Shown in pieces: positions 9,491 through 19,717 of a DNA stretch of 64,000 bases (the stretch's first letter is position 1; every line of letters begins with the position of its first letter). The translations under genes and the position numbers were made by a program. The stretch is from assembly GCF_900095135.1 (NCBI RefSeq), contig NZ_LT605205.1, positions 1,488,001 through 1,552,000 of the forward strand. Direction: 5' to 3'. The notes beneath the pieces were generated by a model. The model saw only the letters and a list, made by a program, of their open reading frames with translations, did not search any database and was not told the origin of the DNA. This stretch comes from Proteiniphilum saccharofermentans (GTDB taxonomy: Bacteria; Bacteroidota; Bacteroidia; Bacteroidales; Dysgonomonadaceae).

Positions 9491-12400
9491 TCAAGTCTCG
9501 GTAAAGTCTTTCGGGAGTTTTCCGAATTGTTTCTGGAAACATTTTGCAAAATAAGACGGGTTGTTGAAGCCTACCCTGTAACACACTTCATTTACCCTGT
9601 ATCTTCTTTCGCTTAACAGTTCAGCCGCTTTCTTCAGCCGCATGGACAGGATAAGCCTGTTGGGCGTTACTCCCGATATCTGTTTTATCTTTGCAAACAA
9701 TCCCGAGTTGCTGATGCCTATTTCTTTTGCCAGATCATCAATAGAAAAGTCGGAATTTTCAATATTCTTTTCAATGATCTCGTTCAATTTTACCAGAAAA
9801 TCTTCATCTGTTTTGTTTCCTGCGATACTTTTCAGGGAAGCATACGGTGTCTGGGAGAATTTTTGGAACAGTAATCTGCGTGATTCCAGCAGGTTCCGGA
9901 TACGTGCGGACAAGTAGGAAATATGGAAAGGCTTGTCTAGATACGCATCGGCGCCTGTCTCAAAGGCTTCGATCTTTGATCCGACATTTGTTTTTGCTGT
10001 CAGCATAATCACCGGAATATGGCTCCATAAAAAATTCTGTTTGACGGTTCTGCAAAATGCGATGCCATCCATATTCGGCATCATCATATCCGTAACGATG
10101 ATATCTATTGGATGATTTTCCAGGATGCCAATACCCTCATTGCCATCGTTTGCCGTATAAACGAGGTAATTGTTCAGGAACTGTTTCCGGATGAACGCCT
10201 GCATATCCTTGTCGTCTTCCACGATCAGCAGCGATGGTTTTTCATCATTACCCGAATCGCAACAAACGTTGCCGGAATCGCAACTTTCGGTTTCTATACC
10301 GGAACTCATCTGTGTTTCCGTAGAATATTCTCCGGGGAGAGGATATTCTTCCTGCCTGTTTATTTTAGGAAGAACGACTGAAATGGAAAAACTCTCACCG
10401 GGATTATTTATTAGTTCTATTTTTCCGTCAAGTGCATCTACTATCGATTTTACCAGATATAACCCGAGGCCTGTACCGGAGTTGTATTGTCCCGGCACCT
10501 GATAAAACGGTTTGAATATATGCTCGGTTTCCGATTCAGACAAACCGGCACCGTTATCTTTTACCGATATTTCATAGTAATCGGCGGAGAGATGTGCATT
10601 CAGTTTCAGTAATATGTGATCAGTGGTGTATTTCGATGCGTTGCTTAACAGGTTGCTTACCACTTTTGTAAGGTTCTCCGCATCGGTCATCGTCTCGAAA
10701 TCCGTATCATCACAGATGTATTCAAACAGAATGTGTTTATGTTCGATGAATGGTTTAAACCGTTGATAGATCTCTGCCAGTAAGTGATGAATGTTCTGAT
10801 TGGACAATGAGATCTGGATACCCCCTTTTTCAATTTTTGAAAAATCGAGTAACTGGTTTACCAGTGTTAAGAGTCGTTGGCTATTGCTTCTCATGATATC
10901 CAGATTCTCTGTGATTGCATCCGACATCGTGTCCGAAGTTTCTATTATCTGTTCCAAAGGGGCAATGATCAAACTTAGAGGCGTCCTTATCTCGTGTGCC
11001 ACATTGGTGAAAAACTCTATTTTGGAACGATACGTTTCTTTTTCCTGTTCACTTCTGATTTTGGCTATTTTTTCCTCGTTTTTTCGCCTGTCTTTCTCCC
11101 GGAGGAAACGGAACAGATAAACGATGCCGGCAGTAACGAATAGAATGTAGAACGTAATTGACCATCCGTTCCACCAAAGAGGCGGTTTTATGATGATCGC
11201 CAAGGTATAATCTTCGTCGTTCCAGACGCCATCGTTATTCGATGCTTTTATTCTGAACATGTAATTTCCGGGTGGAATATTGGTATAGGTTGCTCTCCGC
11301 TCTTTACCGGCATCATTCCAACTCTTGTCGAACCCTTCCAGCATAAACATATACCGGTTTTTCTCAGGAGCAAAGAAACTTAACGCCGTAAATCCGAAAC
11401 TGAATGAATTCTTATTGTGTGCCAGTGTAAGCACAGATTGATTTTGTTTATTTTCAGCCACAAAACCATCCATATTCACCGGTTTGTTGAACAATTGAAA
11501 ATCTGTTATTGCGATAAGAGGCATGTGCATGTTCTTCGGTATTTGTTTGGGATAGAAAGTATTAAATCCATTGGGTGTGCCGAGGTAAATTTTTCCGGAG
11601 GAGGATTTGAAGCCGGAATTCGGTGTAAACAGATCGCTCAGCAGGCCGTCGCTTTTGGTAAACTGCCGGTACTGTCTGGTGGAAGGGGTGTAACAGATTA
11701 ATCCTTTCAGTGTGGCAATCCATAGGTTTCCGTTTTCTGCGAAGATCTTGCAAATATAATTGCTTTGAAATTCTACTTTTTCATCGATAAATATATCCTT
11801 TTCGGCATCATACCGGCATAGCCCATGGTTTGTCCCGATCCATAGTTGTTGTTCTTCATCGATGCATAGGGATATCACGTCGTTACTGATCAATGAATGT
11901 TCGTTGTCGTATTCGAAAGTGTATTCCGTCCATTTACCGGATTCGAGATTGAGTTTTTGTAATCCCCTGTTGATCGTCGCAAACCAGATATGCTTCCCTG
12001 TCTGCAGAATATCCATCACTATTTCATTCAAATTCCGCACCCGTGTGAAATTATCCGATTGCCGGTTATACACGTTTATTCCCGATGTGGTGCCTATCCA
12101 GATGTTTTCCAGCGAATCACGGTATAGCGAATAGATGTTATTCGCATCCAATGAGTTTTTATCCGCATGATCGGAAACATAATGTTTGATTTTCTTAGTG
12201 CGAAGATCCATTACATTCAATCCTCCCGTATAAGTGCCGATCCAGAGTTGATCGTTATCGATCAGGAGAGCATGCACATTATCAAATGACAGGCCGTCTG
12301 TTTCGTCTTTGTAGCTATATGCCTGGAATTTCCCGGTTTTTACCTCCAATTCGTTCAGTCCGCCGTCTTCCGTCCCGATCCATATATTTCCGGAGGGGTC

Positions 12401-13513
12401 TTCACAAAAGCAGCTGACTACGTTTCCCGTAATGGAGTTTTCGTACCTGCTATGGGTATATCCTGTGAAGTAATTCCTGTTGGGTGACGCATAATTGATC
12501 CCTCCATAATAGGTTCCGATCCAAAGTCCTCCTTCATTATCTTTATAGATAGGATACACAAAACAGTTGGAAAGCTTTGGTTCCCGGAAGTGTTGTTCCG
12601 GTCGGTTCCCGGCTATGGGAGAGAGTTTAAAAGAGGTAAGTCCGCCATTCGATCCGATCAGTATTGTGCTGGGATCGTATTCTGTTAATTGATGGATATG
12701 CAGTATTCTCTCTTTGTCGGGAGTATATACATGTCTTTCGGTGATGATCCCTTTGTTTTTATCTACCGCGATCAGGCCATTGGTCCATGTTCCGAACCAC
12801 AATGTGCCGAAAGTATCTTCCAGCATACTGTAAGCACGTAACTCCTTTTGTTCGTTGAAAGGCATCTCCGGAAATCCGGGAATAAATTGACGCGATTCCC
12901 GGTCAAACCTGTATATCTGGTGCTGCGTGTTATCAACCGAAGCCCAGATTATATTATCCTTGTCTTTATAGATCGATGTTACCCAGATCTGTTCGTCCGG
13001 ATTTGTTTTGAATTCCTCGAAAGAATGCAGGGATAGCTTATTATTTTCATACACAAAAACCCCCTGTCTTGCAGACGTAATCCATATTTTCCCGTTATCG
13101 GGAACCAGATTCTGAATTCTTCCTGAGACCTGAATGCCTTTTTCGGTTTTTAATATAAACGGATTGAACCCGTCTTTTCCCAGGTCAAACGTACATACTC
13201 CTCGTTCAGTTCCGATCCAGAGTGTTTGATCCCCATCTTCAATAAGACAATATACATAATTGTTTATCAGGGAATTTTCATTTCGGGGTATATTCCGGTA
13301 GGCGGTAAATGTGTAACCGTCGAAGCGATTCAATCCGTTCTCGGTTCCGAACCACATAAATCCTTTGGAGTCCTGGAGAACCGCATACACCGTATTCGAA
13401 GACAGACCGTCCTCTGCTTTATAATATTTGAAATTCAGCTCAATGGAAAAGGATCTCAGACAGTATAAAACGAACAGCAGTAACATGAAATATTTCAAGT
13501 GGTTCGAATGCAT
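9491..13513 (-). CDS. Hybrid two-component system sensor/regulator (HTCS)
   Basis: A 1340-residue one-protein signalling system typical of Bacteroidota glycan loci. In order: signal peptide; about 650 residues of periplasmic two-component propeller repeats (many GLSSNTVY, WIGT and GLNRFDG units); a Y_Y_Y domain (YTNIPPGNYMFRIKASN); one membrane helix (ITFYILFVTAGIVYLF); histidine kinase with H-box HEIRTPLS at His840; HATPase (GTGLGLYLVKSI); receiver with LIVEDD and phosphoacceptor Asp1142 in VTDMMMP; and a C-terminal AraC-type DNA-binding domain. It is divergent from the susC gene at 13845 and probably senses an oligosaccharide in the periplasm and activates that locus. Its own -7 box is proposed at 13548. 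Confidence 0.96.
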   Translation of the reverse strand: MHSNHLKYFMLLLFVLYCLRSFSIELNFKYYKAEDGLSSNTVYAVLQDSKGFMWFGTENGLNRFDGYTFTAYRNIPRNENSLINNYVYCLIEDGDQTLWIGTERGVCTFDLGKDGFNPFILKTEKGIQVSGRIQNLVPDNGKIWITSARQGVFVYENNKLSLHSFEEFKTNPDEQIWVTSIYKDKDNIIWASVDNTQHQIYRFDRESRQFIPGFPEMPFNEQKELRAYSMLEDTFGTLWFGTWTNGLIAVDKNKGIITERHVYTPDKERILHIHQLTEYDPSTILIGSNGGLTSFKLSPIAGNRPEQHFREPKLSNCFVYPIYKDNEGGLWIGTYYGGINYASPNRNYFTGYTHSRYENSITGNVVSCFCEDPSGNIWIGTEDGGLNELEVKTGKFQAYSYKDETDGLSFDNVHALLIDNDQLWIGTYTGGLNVMDLRTKKIKHYVSDHADKNSLDANNIYSLYRDSLENIWIGTTSGINVYNRQSDNFTRVRNLNEIVMDILQTGKHIWFATINRGLQKLNLESGKWTEYTFEYDNEHSLISNDVISLCIDEEQQLWIGTNHGLCRYDAEKDIFIDEKVEFQSNYICKIFAENGNLWIATLKGLICYTPSTRQYRQFTKSDGLLSDLFTPNSGFKSSSGKIYLGTPNGFNTFYPKQIPKNMHMPLIAITDFQLFNKPVNMDGFVAENKQNQSVLTLAHNKNSFSFGFTALSFFAPEKNRYMFMLEGFDKSWNDAGKERRATYTNIPPGNYMFRIKASNNDGVWNDEDYTLAIIIKPPLWWNGWSITFYILFVTAGIVYLFRFLREKDRRKNEEKIAKIRSEQEKETYRSKIEFFTNVAHEIRTPLSLIIAPLEQIIETSDTMSDAITENLDIMRSNSQRLLTLVNQLLDFSKIEKGGIQISLSNQNIHHLLAEIYQRFKPFIEHKHILFEYICDDTDFETMTDAENLTKVVSNLLSNASKYTTDHILLKLNAHLSADYYEISVKDNGAGLSESETEHIFKPFYQVPGQYNSGTGLGLYLVKSIVDALDGKIELINNPGESFSISVVLPKINRQEEYPLPGEYSTETQMSSGIETESCDSGNVCCDSGNDEKPSLLIVEDDKDMQAFIRKQFLNNYLVYTANDGNEGIGILENHPIDIIVTDMMMPNMDGIAFCRTVKQNFLWSHIPVIMLTAKTNVGSKIEAFETGADAYLDKPFHISYLSARIRNLLESRRLLFQKFSQTPYASLKSIAGNKTDEDFLVKLNEIIEKNIENSDFSIDDLAKEIGISNSGLFAKIKQISGVTPNRLILSMRLKKAAELLSERRYRVNEVCYRVGFNNPSYFAKCFQKQFGKLPKDFTET

Positions 13514-13844
13514 ACCTTCCGTTTAACTTTTGATTGTTTATTCTTTGCAAATTTACTTATTTTTCTAAATAACCGGGTCTGAAATGAGGGTAAAACCAAT
13601 CAGGTACAGGCGTCATAACAGTTAAAATGACAATTATAGAGGATATTTCTACTTTTTCGGAGAAAATTTCTATCCGGGCTCCTCCACTTTGTGTTAATTT
13701 GTCGAGGTAAGTCTAATTATGTGTTAAGGGGGCTGATAAACCCTGTTATAAGTGATGTGTTGAGAGGTCTTTCTATAATGGTGGTGTTGTTATATTACGT
13801 GAGTTAAACAATAAAGTGAGTAATGAAAAAATGATTAAAAAACT
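13514..13844. other. Divergent regulatory spacer between HTCS and susC
   Basis: No gene. It should hold the promoter controlled by the HTCS. On the plus strand no clean TAnnTTTG box was found, which fits an activator-dependent susC promoter. No convincing AraC-type operator repeat could be picked out by eye. Confidence 0.5.
13548..13555 (-). promoter_or_regulatory. Probable -7 promoter box (TAAATTTG) for the HTCS gene
   Basis: Reads CAAATTTA on the plus strand, a match to TAnnTTTG on the minus strand, 35 bp before the HTCS start codon. No clear -33 TTTG is present. Confidence 0.45.
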
Positions 13845-16800
13845 ATGAAAATGAACACATTGATTCATTTCCTTTTTTCCTCGAATAGGAAAATTGGATT
13901 ATTCCTGTTTATGGTTTCAGTATTAACTTTTCTGAATAGTTTTGAAACCGTTTACTCTTCCGGAAATATTCATGCAAATTATTTTTACGAAGAGATAGAG
14001 CAACAGCAAGTTTCCGTAAGAGGCGTGGTAACTGATGCTTCGAGCGGGGAGCCGCTGATCGGGGCAAACGTGATTGAAAAAGGGACATCGAACGGTACCG
14101 TGACAAACAGCGACGGCTCATTCCTATTGTCAGTGCAGAATTATCGTGCTTTGCTGGTCATATCCTATATCGGTTATCAAACGGTGGAGATACAGGCTTC
14201 GGATAATCTGAATATTTCACTCACCGAAGATACGGAATTGATCGATGAACTGGTAGTGATTGGATATGGTACGCAACGAAAGGGCGATGTGACAAGTGCT
14301 ATTTCGAGTATTAAATCGGAAGATTTTTTAGTAGGGAAGATTGGGGATGCCGCAGATCTAATCAAGGGTAAAGTAGCAGGGTTAAACATTGCCAAAGGAT
14401 CCGGTGATCCGAATCACTCTTCTACTATTCGTCTGCGCGGTGTGATATCGCTGCACGGTAGTTCCACCCCTTTAGTGCTGATCGACGGAATCGAGGGTAA
14501 CTTAGGCACTGTCGCACCCGAAAATATTGCATCAATCGATGTTTTGAAAGATGCTTCCGCCGCGGCAATTTATGGTACCAGAGGAGCGAATGGAGTAATT
14601 CTAATTACCACGAAATCGGGTAATAGAAGAGCAGAGACGATCGCTAATTATTCAGGTTATACCTCCCTTTCTCAGTTCGGTAAAACGCTGGATTTTTACG
14701 GTCCGGAAGATATCAGGCTGGGAAAAACTAACTTCGTAGATAAAGGGTATGATACCGATTGGTTGGATGCCGTCACGCGAACTGCTATGACCCATAATCA
14801 CAACATCAACATGCGCGGTGGAACGGATAAAACAACCTATTCCGCCGATTTTACCTTTCGCAATGAAGATGGAGTTATCATGGATACCTACAGCAGAGAT
14901 ATAAAAGCAAATCTTGACCTGTCTCATTGGATGTTCAATGATATGCTGAAGATTCAGCTAAACGTGGTAAAGGGGTTACACAAAAACAGTGCAACGAACG
15001 CGAGCAATGCAGATGCCTCTAATATCTACCGCCAGGCTATTATCCACAATCCCACAGAACCGATATGGAACAATGACGGTACTTACTTCGAGAATTTTCA
15101 GGTCAACTATTACTATAATCCCGTAGGAATGATCAAGGAACGTACCGGCTCATACAACACTGAATGGACCCGAATGACCGGCAATATTACCTTTGAGCCG
15201 ATCTCCGGTTGGCAGACAAATCTGATGCTAGCTACCCGTCAATCCAATGCCCACAATAAAGGGTATTATACCTCTGAATATTACAGCCAAAAGATGGAAA
15301 ACCATACAGGGTACGCGTATCATTCTTTCTCAGGAAGCCGCACAGACAATCTGGAGGTAACTTCAAAATACCACAACTTTCTTGGACAGCATCGTGTAGA
15401 CGGACTTGTAGGGTATAGTTACCAGTATAATGTAAATGAGGGATTCAATGCCAATAACTATGATTTCCAGAACGACTTTTTTCAGTATAATAATCTGGGT
15501 GTAGGAGCAGCGCTCAAAGACGGGAAAGCCGGAATGGGAAGTTATAAGAACGACAATAAACTGATAGGTTTCTTCGGTCGTATCAGTTATGGTTACGCCG
15601 ATAAATATAACGTGTTGCTAAGTGTTCGCCAGGAAGGTTCATCCAAATTCGGTGAAAATCACAAATGGGGTACTTTCCCTTCCGCTTCATTGGGCTGGAC
15701 AGTAAGCAATGAAGAGTTTATGAAGGACCTTACTTGGTTGAATCATCTGAAACTACGTGCCGGATATGGTGTTACCGGAGTAATACCCAATGATTCATAT
15801 CAATCATTGACAAGATATGCATTGGGATCTTCTTATTATTATGAAAATGGCGTGTGGAAACCGGGTTTGGTGGTTGCTTCCAATCCCAATCCGGATCTGA
15901 AATGGGAAAAATCAGCAGAGATCAATATCGGAGTCGATGTAAGTGTGTTGAATGATCGGTTGGGTGCATCTGTCGACCTCTATAACAAACAGACCAACGA
16001 TTTGTTATGGTGGTACTCGGTACCCGCTCCTCCCAATCTCTATACGCAAACACTGGCCAATGTAGGAGAAATGGTTAATAAAGGAATCGAAGTAGCAATC
16101 AATGGGGTGCCTGTACGTACAAGAAATTTTGAATGGAAAACCACACTTACGGGATCTTACACCACAAATAAACTGTTAAGTCTCTCTAATGATTTATATG
16201 AAACGGCCAACGAGATAGATGATGCCTGGTTGGGTGAACCTATTACAATTGCGACCCAACGATTGATCGTGGGTAAGACCGTCGGACAATTCTTTGGCCT
16301 GAAATCGGTAGGAGTATCGGAAAACGGACTTTGGTTGATTGAAAATCCGGGAACAGGAGAAGCGGAAGAGTTTACCGATAACATGCTCAATAACGATAAC
16401 TATCGCCAGTATTTGGGAAATTCTCTTCCTAAGGTATATCTGGGATGGAACAATAGCTTCTATTACAAGAATTTTGACCTATCCGTGCAGTTTACCGGAC
16501 AATTCGGATTCGACATACTCAATGAACCGCGTGCTTTTTATGAAAATAATTCCATCGCCTATAACCGTCTGAAATCAGTTGAAAAGCCACCTTATGGCGG
16601 ACAATACACACTTTCAACAGCGCAAAAACAGACCATTGTAAGTTATTACATGGAAAAAGGCGATTTTGTGAAGTTGACCAATTTTACACTGGGATATAAC
16701 GTTCCTTTACGAAGTACTGCCTATGTGAAGGGTATGCGGGTTTATATATCAGGGGATAACCTGTTTACTATCACCGGATATAGCGGATTAGATCCTGAGC

Positions 16801-16895
16801 TATCAAATAGTGACCCGCGCTCTGCCGGTATCGACTGGCGCGATAGGTACCCATCTATTCGTTCGTTTACGTTTGGGGTTAATATTACATTCTAA
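13845..16895 (+). CDS. SusC-family TonB-dependent outer membrane transporter
   Basis: A 1016-residue outer membrane receptor that imports glycan or peptide fragments using TonB energy. The N-terminal signal region is followed by a carboxypeptidase-regulatory-like domain (VRGVVTDASSGEPLIGANVI), the TonB box region (DELVVIGYGTQRKGDVT), the plug (VLIDGIEGNL, VLKDASAAAIYGTRGANGVI) and a beta-barrel ending in SFTFGVNITF. The start may be ATG 13845 or 13851. It is followed after 8 bp by its SusD partner. The STN domain found in anti-sigma-coupled receptors is absent, consistent with control by the adjacent HTCS. Confidence 0.96.
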   Translation: MKMNTLIHFLFSSNRKIGLFLFMVSVLTFLNSFETVYSSGNIHANYFYEEIEQQQVSVRGVVTDASSGEPLIGANVIEKGTSNGTVTNSDGSFLLSVQNYRALLVISYIGYQTVEIQASDNLNISLTEDTELIDELVVIGYGTQRKGDVTSAISSIKSEDFLVGKIGDAADLIKGKVAGLNIAKGSGDPNHSSTIRLRGVISLHGSSTPLVLIDGIEGNLGTVAPENIASIDVLKDASAAAIYGTRGANGVILITTKSGNRRAETIANYSGYTSLSQFGKTLDFYGPEDIRLGKTNFVDKGYDTDWLDAVTRTAMTHNHNINMRGGTDKTTYSADFTFRNEDGVIMDTYSRDIKANLDLSHWMFNDMLKIQLNVVKGLHKNSATNASNADASNIYRQAIIHNPTEPIWNNDGTYFENFQVNYYYNPVGMIKERTGSYNTEWTRMTGNITFEPISGWQTNLMLATRQSNAHNKGYYTSEYYSQKMENHTGYAYHSFSGSRTDNLEVTSKYHNFLGQHRVDGLVGYSYQYNVNEGFNANNYDFQNDFFQYNNLGVGAALKDGKAGMGSYKNDNKLIGFFGRISYGYADKYNVLLSVRQEGSSKFGENHKWGTFPSASLGWTVSNEEFMKDLTWLNHLKLRAGYGVTGVIPNDSYQSLTRYALGSSYYYENGVWKPGLVVASNPNPDLKWEKSAEINIGVDVSVLNDRLGASVDLYNKQTNDLLWWYSVPAPPNLYTQTLANVGEMVNKGIEVAINGVPVRTRNFEWKTTLTGSYTTNKLLSLSNDLYETANEIDDAWLGEPITIATQRLIVGKTVGQFFGLKSVGVSENGLWLIENPGTGEAEEFTDNMLNNDNYRQYLGNSLPKVYLGWNNSFYYKNFDLSVQFTGQFGFDILNEPRAFYENNSIAYNRLKSVEKPPYGGQYTLSTAQKQTIVSYYMEKGDFVKLTNFTLGYNVPLRSTAYVKGMRVYISGDNLFTITGYSGLDPELSNSDPRSAGIDWRDRYPSIRSFTFGVNITF

Positions 16896-16903
16896 AAAAT
16901 AAA

Positions 16904-18583
16904 ATGATTATGAAAATATATAAATCCATTTTAGCTCTAGTCATAGGGGCTTCTGTGCTATCATTCGACAGTTGTACTGATTTAAGTGAGACCATTTATG
17001 ATACCCTTGCTGCAGAGAAATATGAATTTACGGAGAAAGATGCCGCCAGTATGTTTGCTCCGGTATATAGCAGTTTAAGATCCGTATATTGGGGATGGAA
17101 CGGGTATTGCGATATTCAGGACGAATCCTCAGACCTTTGGTGTACCCCTTACCGTATAGGTATTGGATGGGGAGACTTATACGTCTCTTTACATAAACAT
17201 CAGTTTCATTCCCAGATCGGGCATTTCTGGACAGAGTGGAATTATTCGTATGCCGGTATCAATGCCTGTAATAAACTATTGGCAGATAAGGCTGTGCAGG
17301 CATCAGAGCCGGCTACCGCGCAATTGAGAGCCTACCGTGCTTTGTATTATTATATTTTGTTTGATTTGTTCCGTAATATTCCATTGGATACAACATATGA
17401 TCACCCGGCAGGGTGGATGCCGGAACAGGCTGATCCGCAGGAAACGTGGGATTTCATCATTGATGAACTGAACGATATTAAGGGGAAATGCGGACCGGAC
17501 AATGGAATGGGGCAGATTAACGATTATGCCGTCAATATGCTTCTTGCAAAAATGTACCTGAATCACAATGCCTGGTTTAATGATCATTCGGACAATTCCT
17601 GGTACGGAAAAGCCATTGATGAACTCAATGAAGTGATCAATAGCGGACGTTTTTCTTTGGCAGCCAATTATTCCGACTGCTTTAAAGAAGATATTTCCGG
17701 TAATCCCGAAATTATCTTTGGTATCCCTTTCGAAAATAAGTATGCAAGTGGAAATTACTATGCCAACAAGTGGATACACGTTGCCGGAAGAGCCGTCTGG
17801 GATTTCAATGGCTGGGCTACCGGGGGGAGTACCGTATTACCTCAGTTCCTCGATACCTATGATGAAGACGACGGACGCTACACGGCATGTTGGACATTAG
17901 GGCAACAGTATGACCGGAGCGGTTCTCCGATTATGGTAGAAGGGGAACCATTGAGTTATTCCAAAGAGATCCATAGTATTGATAACCCGGGATGCTATCC
18001 GTTTGAAGGAGGACGTTTGATAAAATATGAGATCTTGTCGGGTGATTTTGGTTCTGCCTATGATGATATTCCTTTCTTCCGTCTGGCAGATGCCTATATG
18101 ATGAAAGCCGAATGTTTACTTCGTTTAGGCGGATATAAAGGGGAAACGGAACAGACTGCTGCAGATCTGGTAACGGCTGTACGCCAACGCGCCTTTAAGA
18201 ATAATCCGGCAAAAGCGGTTCGTACGGTAGAACAATTGAAAGGCGGAAGCGTGTATGCTTACGGATACAGGGAAAACCAGGGGAAAATGGGTGAAGAAGA
18301 TAAATGGGTTGTGACGCATGAAGGCGGCGACGATGTCGAGTTAGGAGGATTGTTGGACGACCTGGCCTGGGAATTTGTAGCGGAGCATCACCGCCGACAG
18401 GATCTGATCCGTTTCCGAATCAAAGGGAAAAACCAAAATGTATATAACGGGAAGTCCTGGTTTTGTAAAAGGGCGAAAACGGATCCGTTGGATAACCATT
18501 GTGACATCTTCCCGTTGCCGAAAGATTTTATGGATGGAAATCCTAAACTGAAACAAAATCCGGGTTATGAGGATGGGAATTAG
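16904..18583 (+). CDS. SusD-family surface glycan-binding lipoprotein
   Basis: A 559-residue SusD/RagB partner of the preceding SusC. Signal peptide and lipobox end at FDSC (about residue 24-27), so the mature protein is lipid-anchored at the cell surface. The TPR-like fold is indicated by segments such as RAYRALYYYILFDLFRNIPL, NMLLAKMYLNH and RLADAYMMKAECLLRLGG. The C-terminal FPLPKDFMDGNPKLKQNPGY is the typical family ending. Start codons at 16904 or 16910 are both possible. It caps the SusC barrel and captures the substrate. Confidence 0.95.
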   Translation: MIMKIYKSILALVIGASVLSFDSCTDLSETIYDTLAAEKYEFTEKDAASMFAPVYSSLRSVYWGWNGYCDIQDESSDLWCTPYRIGIGWGDLYVSLHKHQFHSQIGHFWTEWNYSYAGINACNKLLADKAVQASEPATAQLRAYRALYYYILFDLFRNIPLDTTYDHPAGWMPEQADPQETWDFIIDELNDIKGKCGPDNGMGQINDYAVNMLLAKMYLNHNAWFNDHSDNSWYGKAIDELNEVINSGRFSLAANYSDCFKEDISGNPEIIFGIPFENKYASGNYYANKWIHVAGRAVWDFNGWATGGSTVLPQFLDTYDEDDGRYTACWTLGQQYDRSGSPIMVEGEPLSYSKEIHSIDNPGCYPFEGGRLIKYEILSGDFGSAYDDIPFFRLADAYMMKAECLLRLGGYKGETEQTAADLVTAVRQRAFKNNPAKAVRTVEQLKGGSVYAYGYRENQGKMGEEDKWVVTHEGGDDVELGGLLDDLAWEFVAEHHRRQDLIRFRIKGKNQNVYNGKSWFCKRAKTDPLDNHCDIFPLPKDFMDGNPKLKQNPGYEDGN

Positions 18584-18643
18584 TAAATTAGTTTAAGTAA
18601 GTTTAACGAGAATAATTCCATACACAAAAAATAAAATAATCGT

Positions 18644-19642
18644 ATGAAAAGAAATATAATTTATATACTTGCTATTTCACTGTCGTTTGCTCTTTCAGCA
18701 TGTAGTGACAGCTACGAAGATGCCACGAGTAAGCATGTATACGGTGAGAACGAAAGTCCTTATTTGCGGATAGACCAGGAGGCAACCATTACTACGAATA
18801 TTGAGTTTGCAGTGGAGCGGCTGGAATCTTATATTGTCAATCTGGAAGATTATAGTGAATTGTTTCAGGAAAAAATGGGGATGAGCGTTGATCAGGTGAT
18901 CAGTGGTTTAAGTAATGGATCAGTGGTATTTTATAATATCAATACCACCCGTAATCATTGGAATAAGGCAGAAAAGACAAAAGGAAGCACCGGCTGGTAT
19001 TATAATACGGCCGGTGGGGTAACCACTGAATCCGACAACACCAAAACGGTCAGCCTGGATATCGATACCAACAACAAAACCCTTACTGTTAATCCCGTGG
19101 AGAATGTGATGGTCGGAACATCTGTCAGTTTCAATGTGGGGTTTGCAGTCAATGGGCCCGATTATGACGACTATGTTCGTTTCTCATTTCAGGTTTCTTA
19201 TACTGACCCAACAATCGTAATGTTAAGCATAACGATTCCTGCCGGCGATTATGCATCCTACGGTATAGACTTGAATAATTACGCTGGAACGATCGCTCTT
19301 TGTATGGAGATGACGGTGGAGGAATTCCTTGCAAATATAGATACGAACGGTGGAGAAATTCGTATGTATGTTGTCAATCCTCAAAGTGGCGTATGGGATG
19401 AAACCAGCAATTATACGGCTAATGCCCCGGGATACTGGATAAACAATTTGGGAGCTGTTTGTAATTGGGGAGAAGCAGGTTTTACTACCTATGCTGAGCT
19501 GAATACAGGCGACCAGATGCTCTATATAGGCAGAGCTCCGGGATTAACTGCCGGAAATAAGTATACGATAAGTATCGGTTACCGAAATAGGGAGAGTCCA
19601 AATTATTTCTTCCGCTTTATCATTACCGCTACTTTGGCATAA
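18644..19642 (+). CDS. Surface lipoprotein with DUF4859 domain
   Basis: A 332-residue protein with lipoprotein signal (lipobox LSAC at about residue 20). A DUF4859-like module occupies the C-terminal half, recognised by GYWINNLGAVCNWGEAG and GNKYTISIGYRNRESPNYFF. The N-terminal part has a related repeat (GWYYNTAGGVTTESDN). Position straight after SusD is where surface glycan-binding proteins usually lie, so a binding role is inferred. No catalytic motif is seen. The initiation context AATCGTATGAAA recurs at several genes of this locus. Confidence 0.75.
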   Translation: MKRNIIYILAISLSFALSACSDSYEDATSKHVYGENESPYLRIDQEATITTNIEFAVERLESYIVNLEDYSELFQEKMGMSVDQVISGLSNGSVVFYNINTTRNHWNKAEKTKGSTGWYYNTAGGVTTESDNTKTVSLDIDTNNKTLTVNPVENVMVGTSVSFNVGFAVNGPDYDDYVRFSFQVSYTDPTIVMLSITIPAGDYASYGIDLNNYAGTIALCMEMTVEEFLANIDTNGGEIRMYVVNPQSGVWDETSNYTANAPGYWINNLGAVCNWGEAGFTTYAELNTGDQMLYIGRAPGLTAGNKYTISIGYRNRESPNYFFRFIITATLA

Positions 19643-19653
19643 TAAAAAACAAG

Positions 19654-19689
19654 CAGGAGGATATACGCCTACAAGCATTTATCCTCCTG
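19654..19689 (+). terminator. Perfect 10-bp stem hairpin within the operon (attenuator or partial terminator)
   Basis: CAGGAGGATA at 19654-19663 pairs exactly with TATCCTCCTG at 19680-19689 across a 16-nt loop. It is not followed by a strong T-run, so it more likely limits read-through or protects an mRNA end between the binding protein gene and the next gene. Confidence 0.5.
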
Positions 19690-19717
19690 TATAGATATTT
19701 AAATTGATTGATTTTTT

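Noticed and set aside
10112-13468. Several plus-strand frames inside the HTCS gene
   Set aside because: They are antisense shadows of the strongly supported 1340-residue minus-strand protein.
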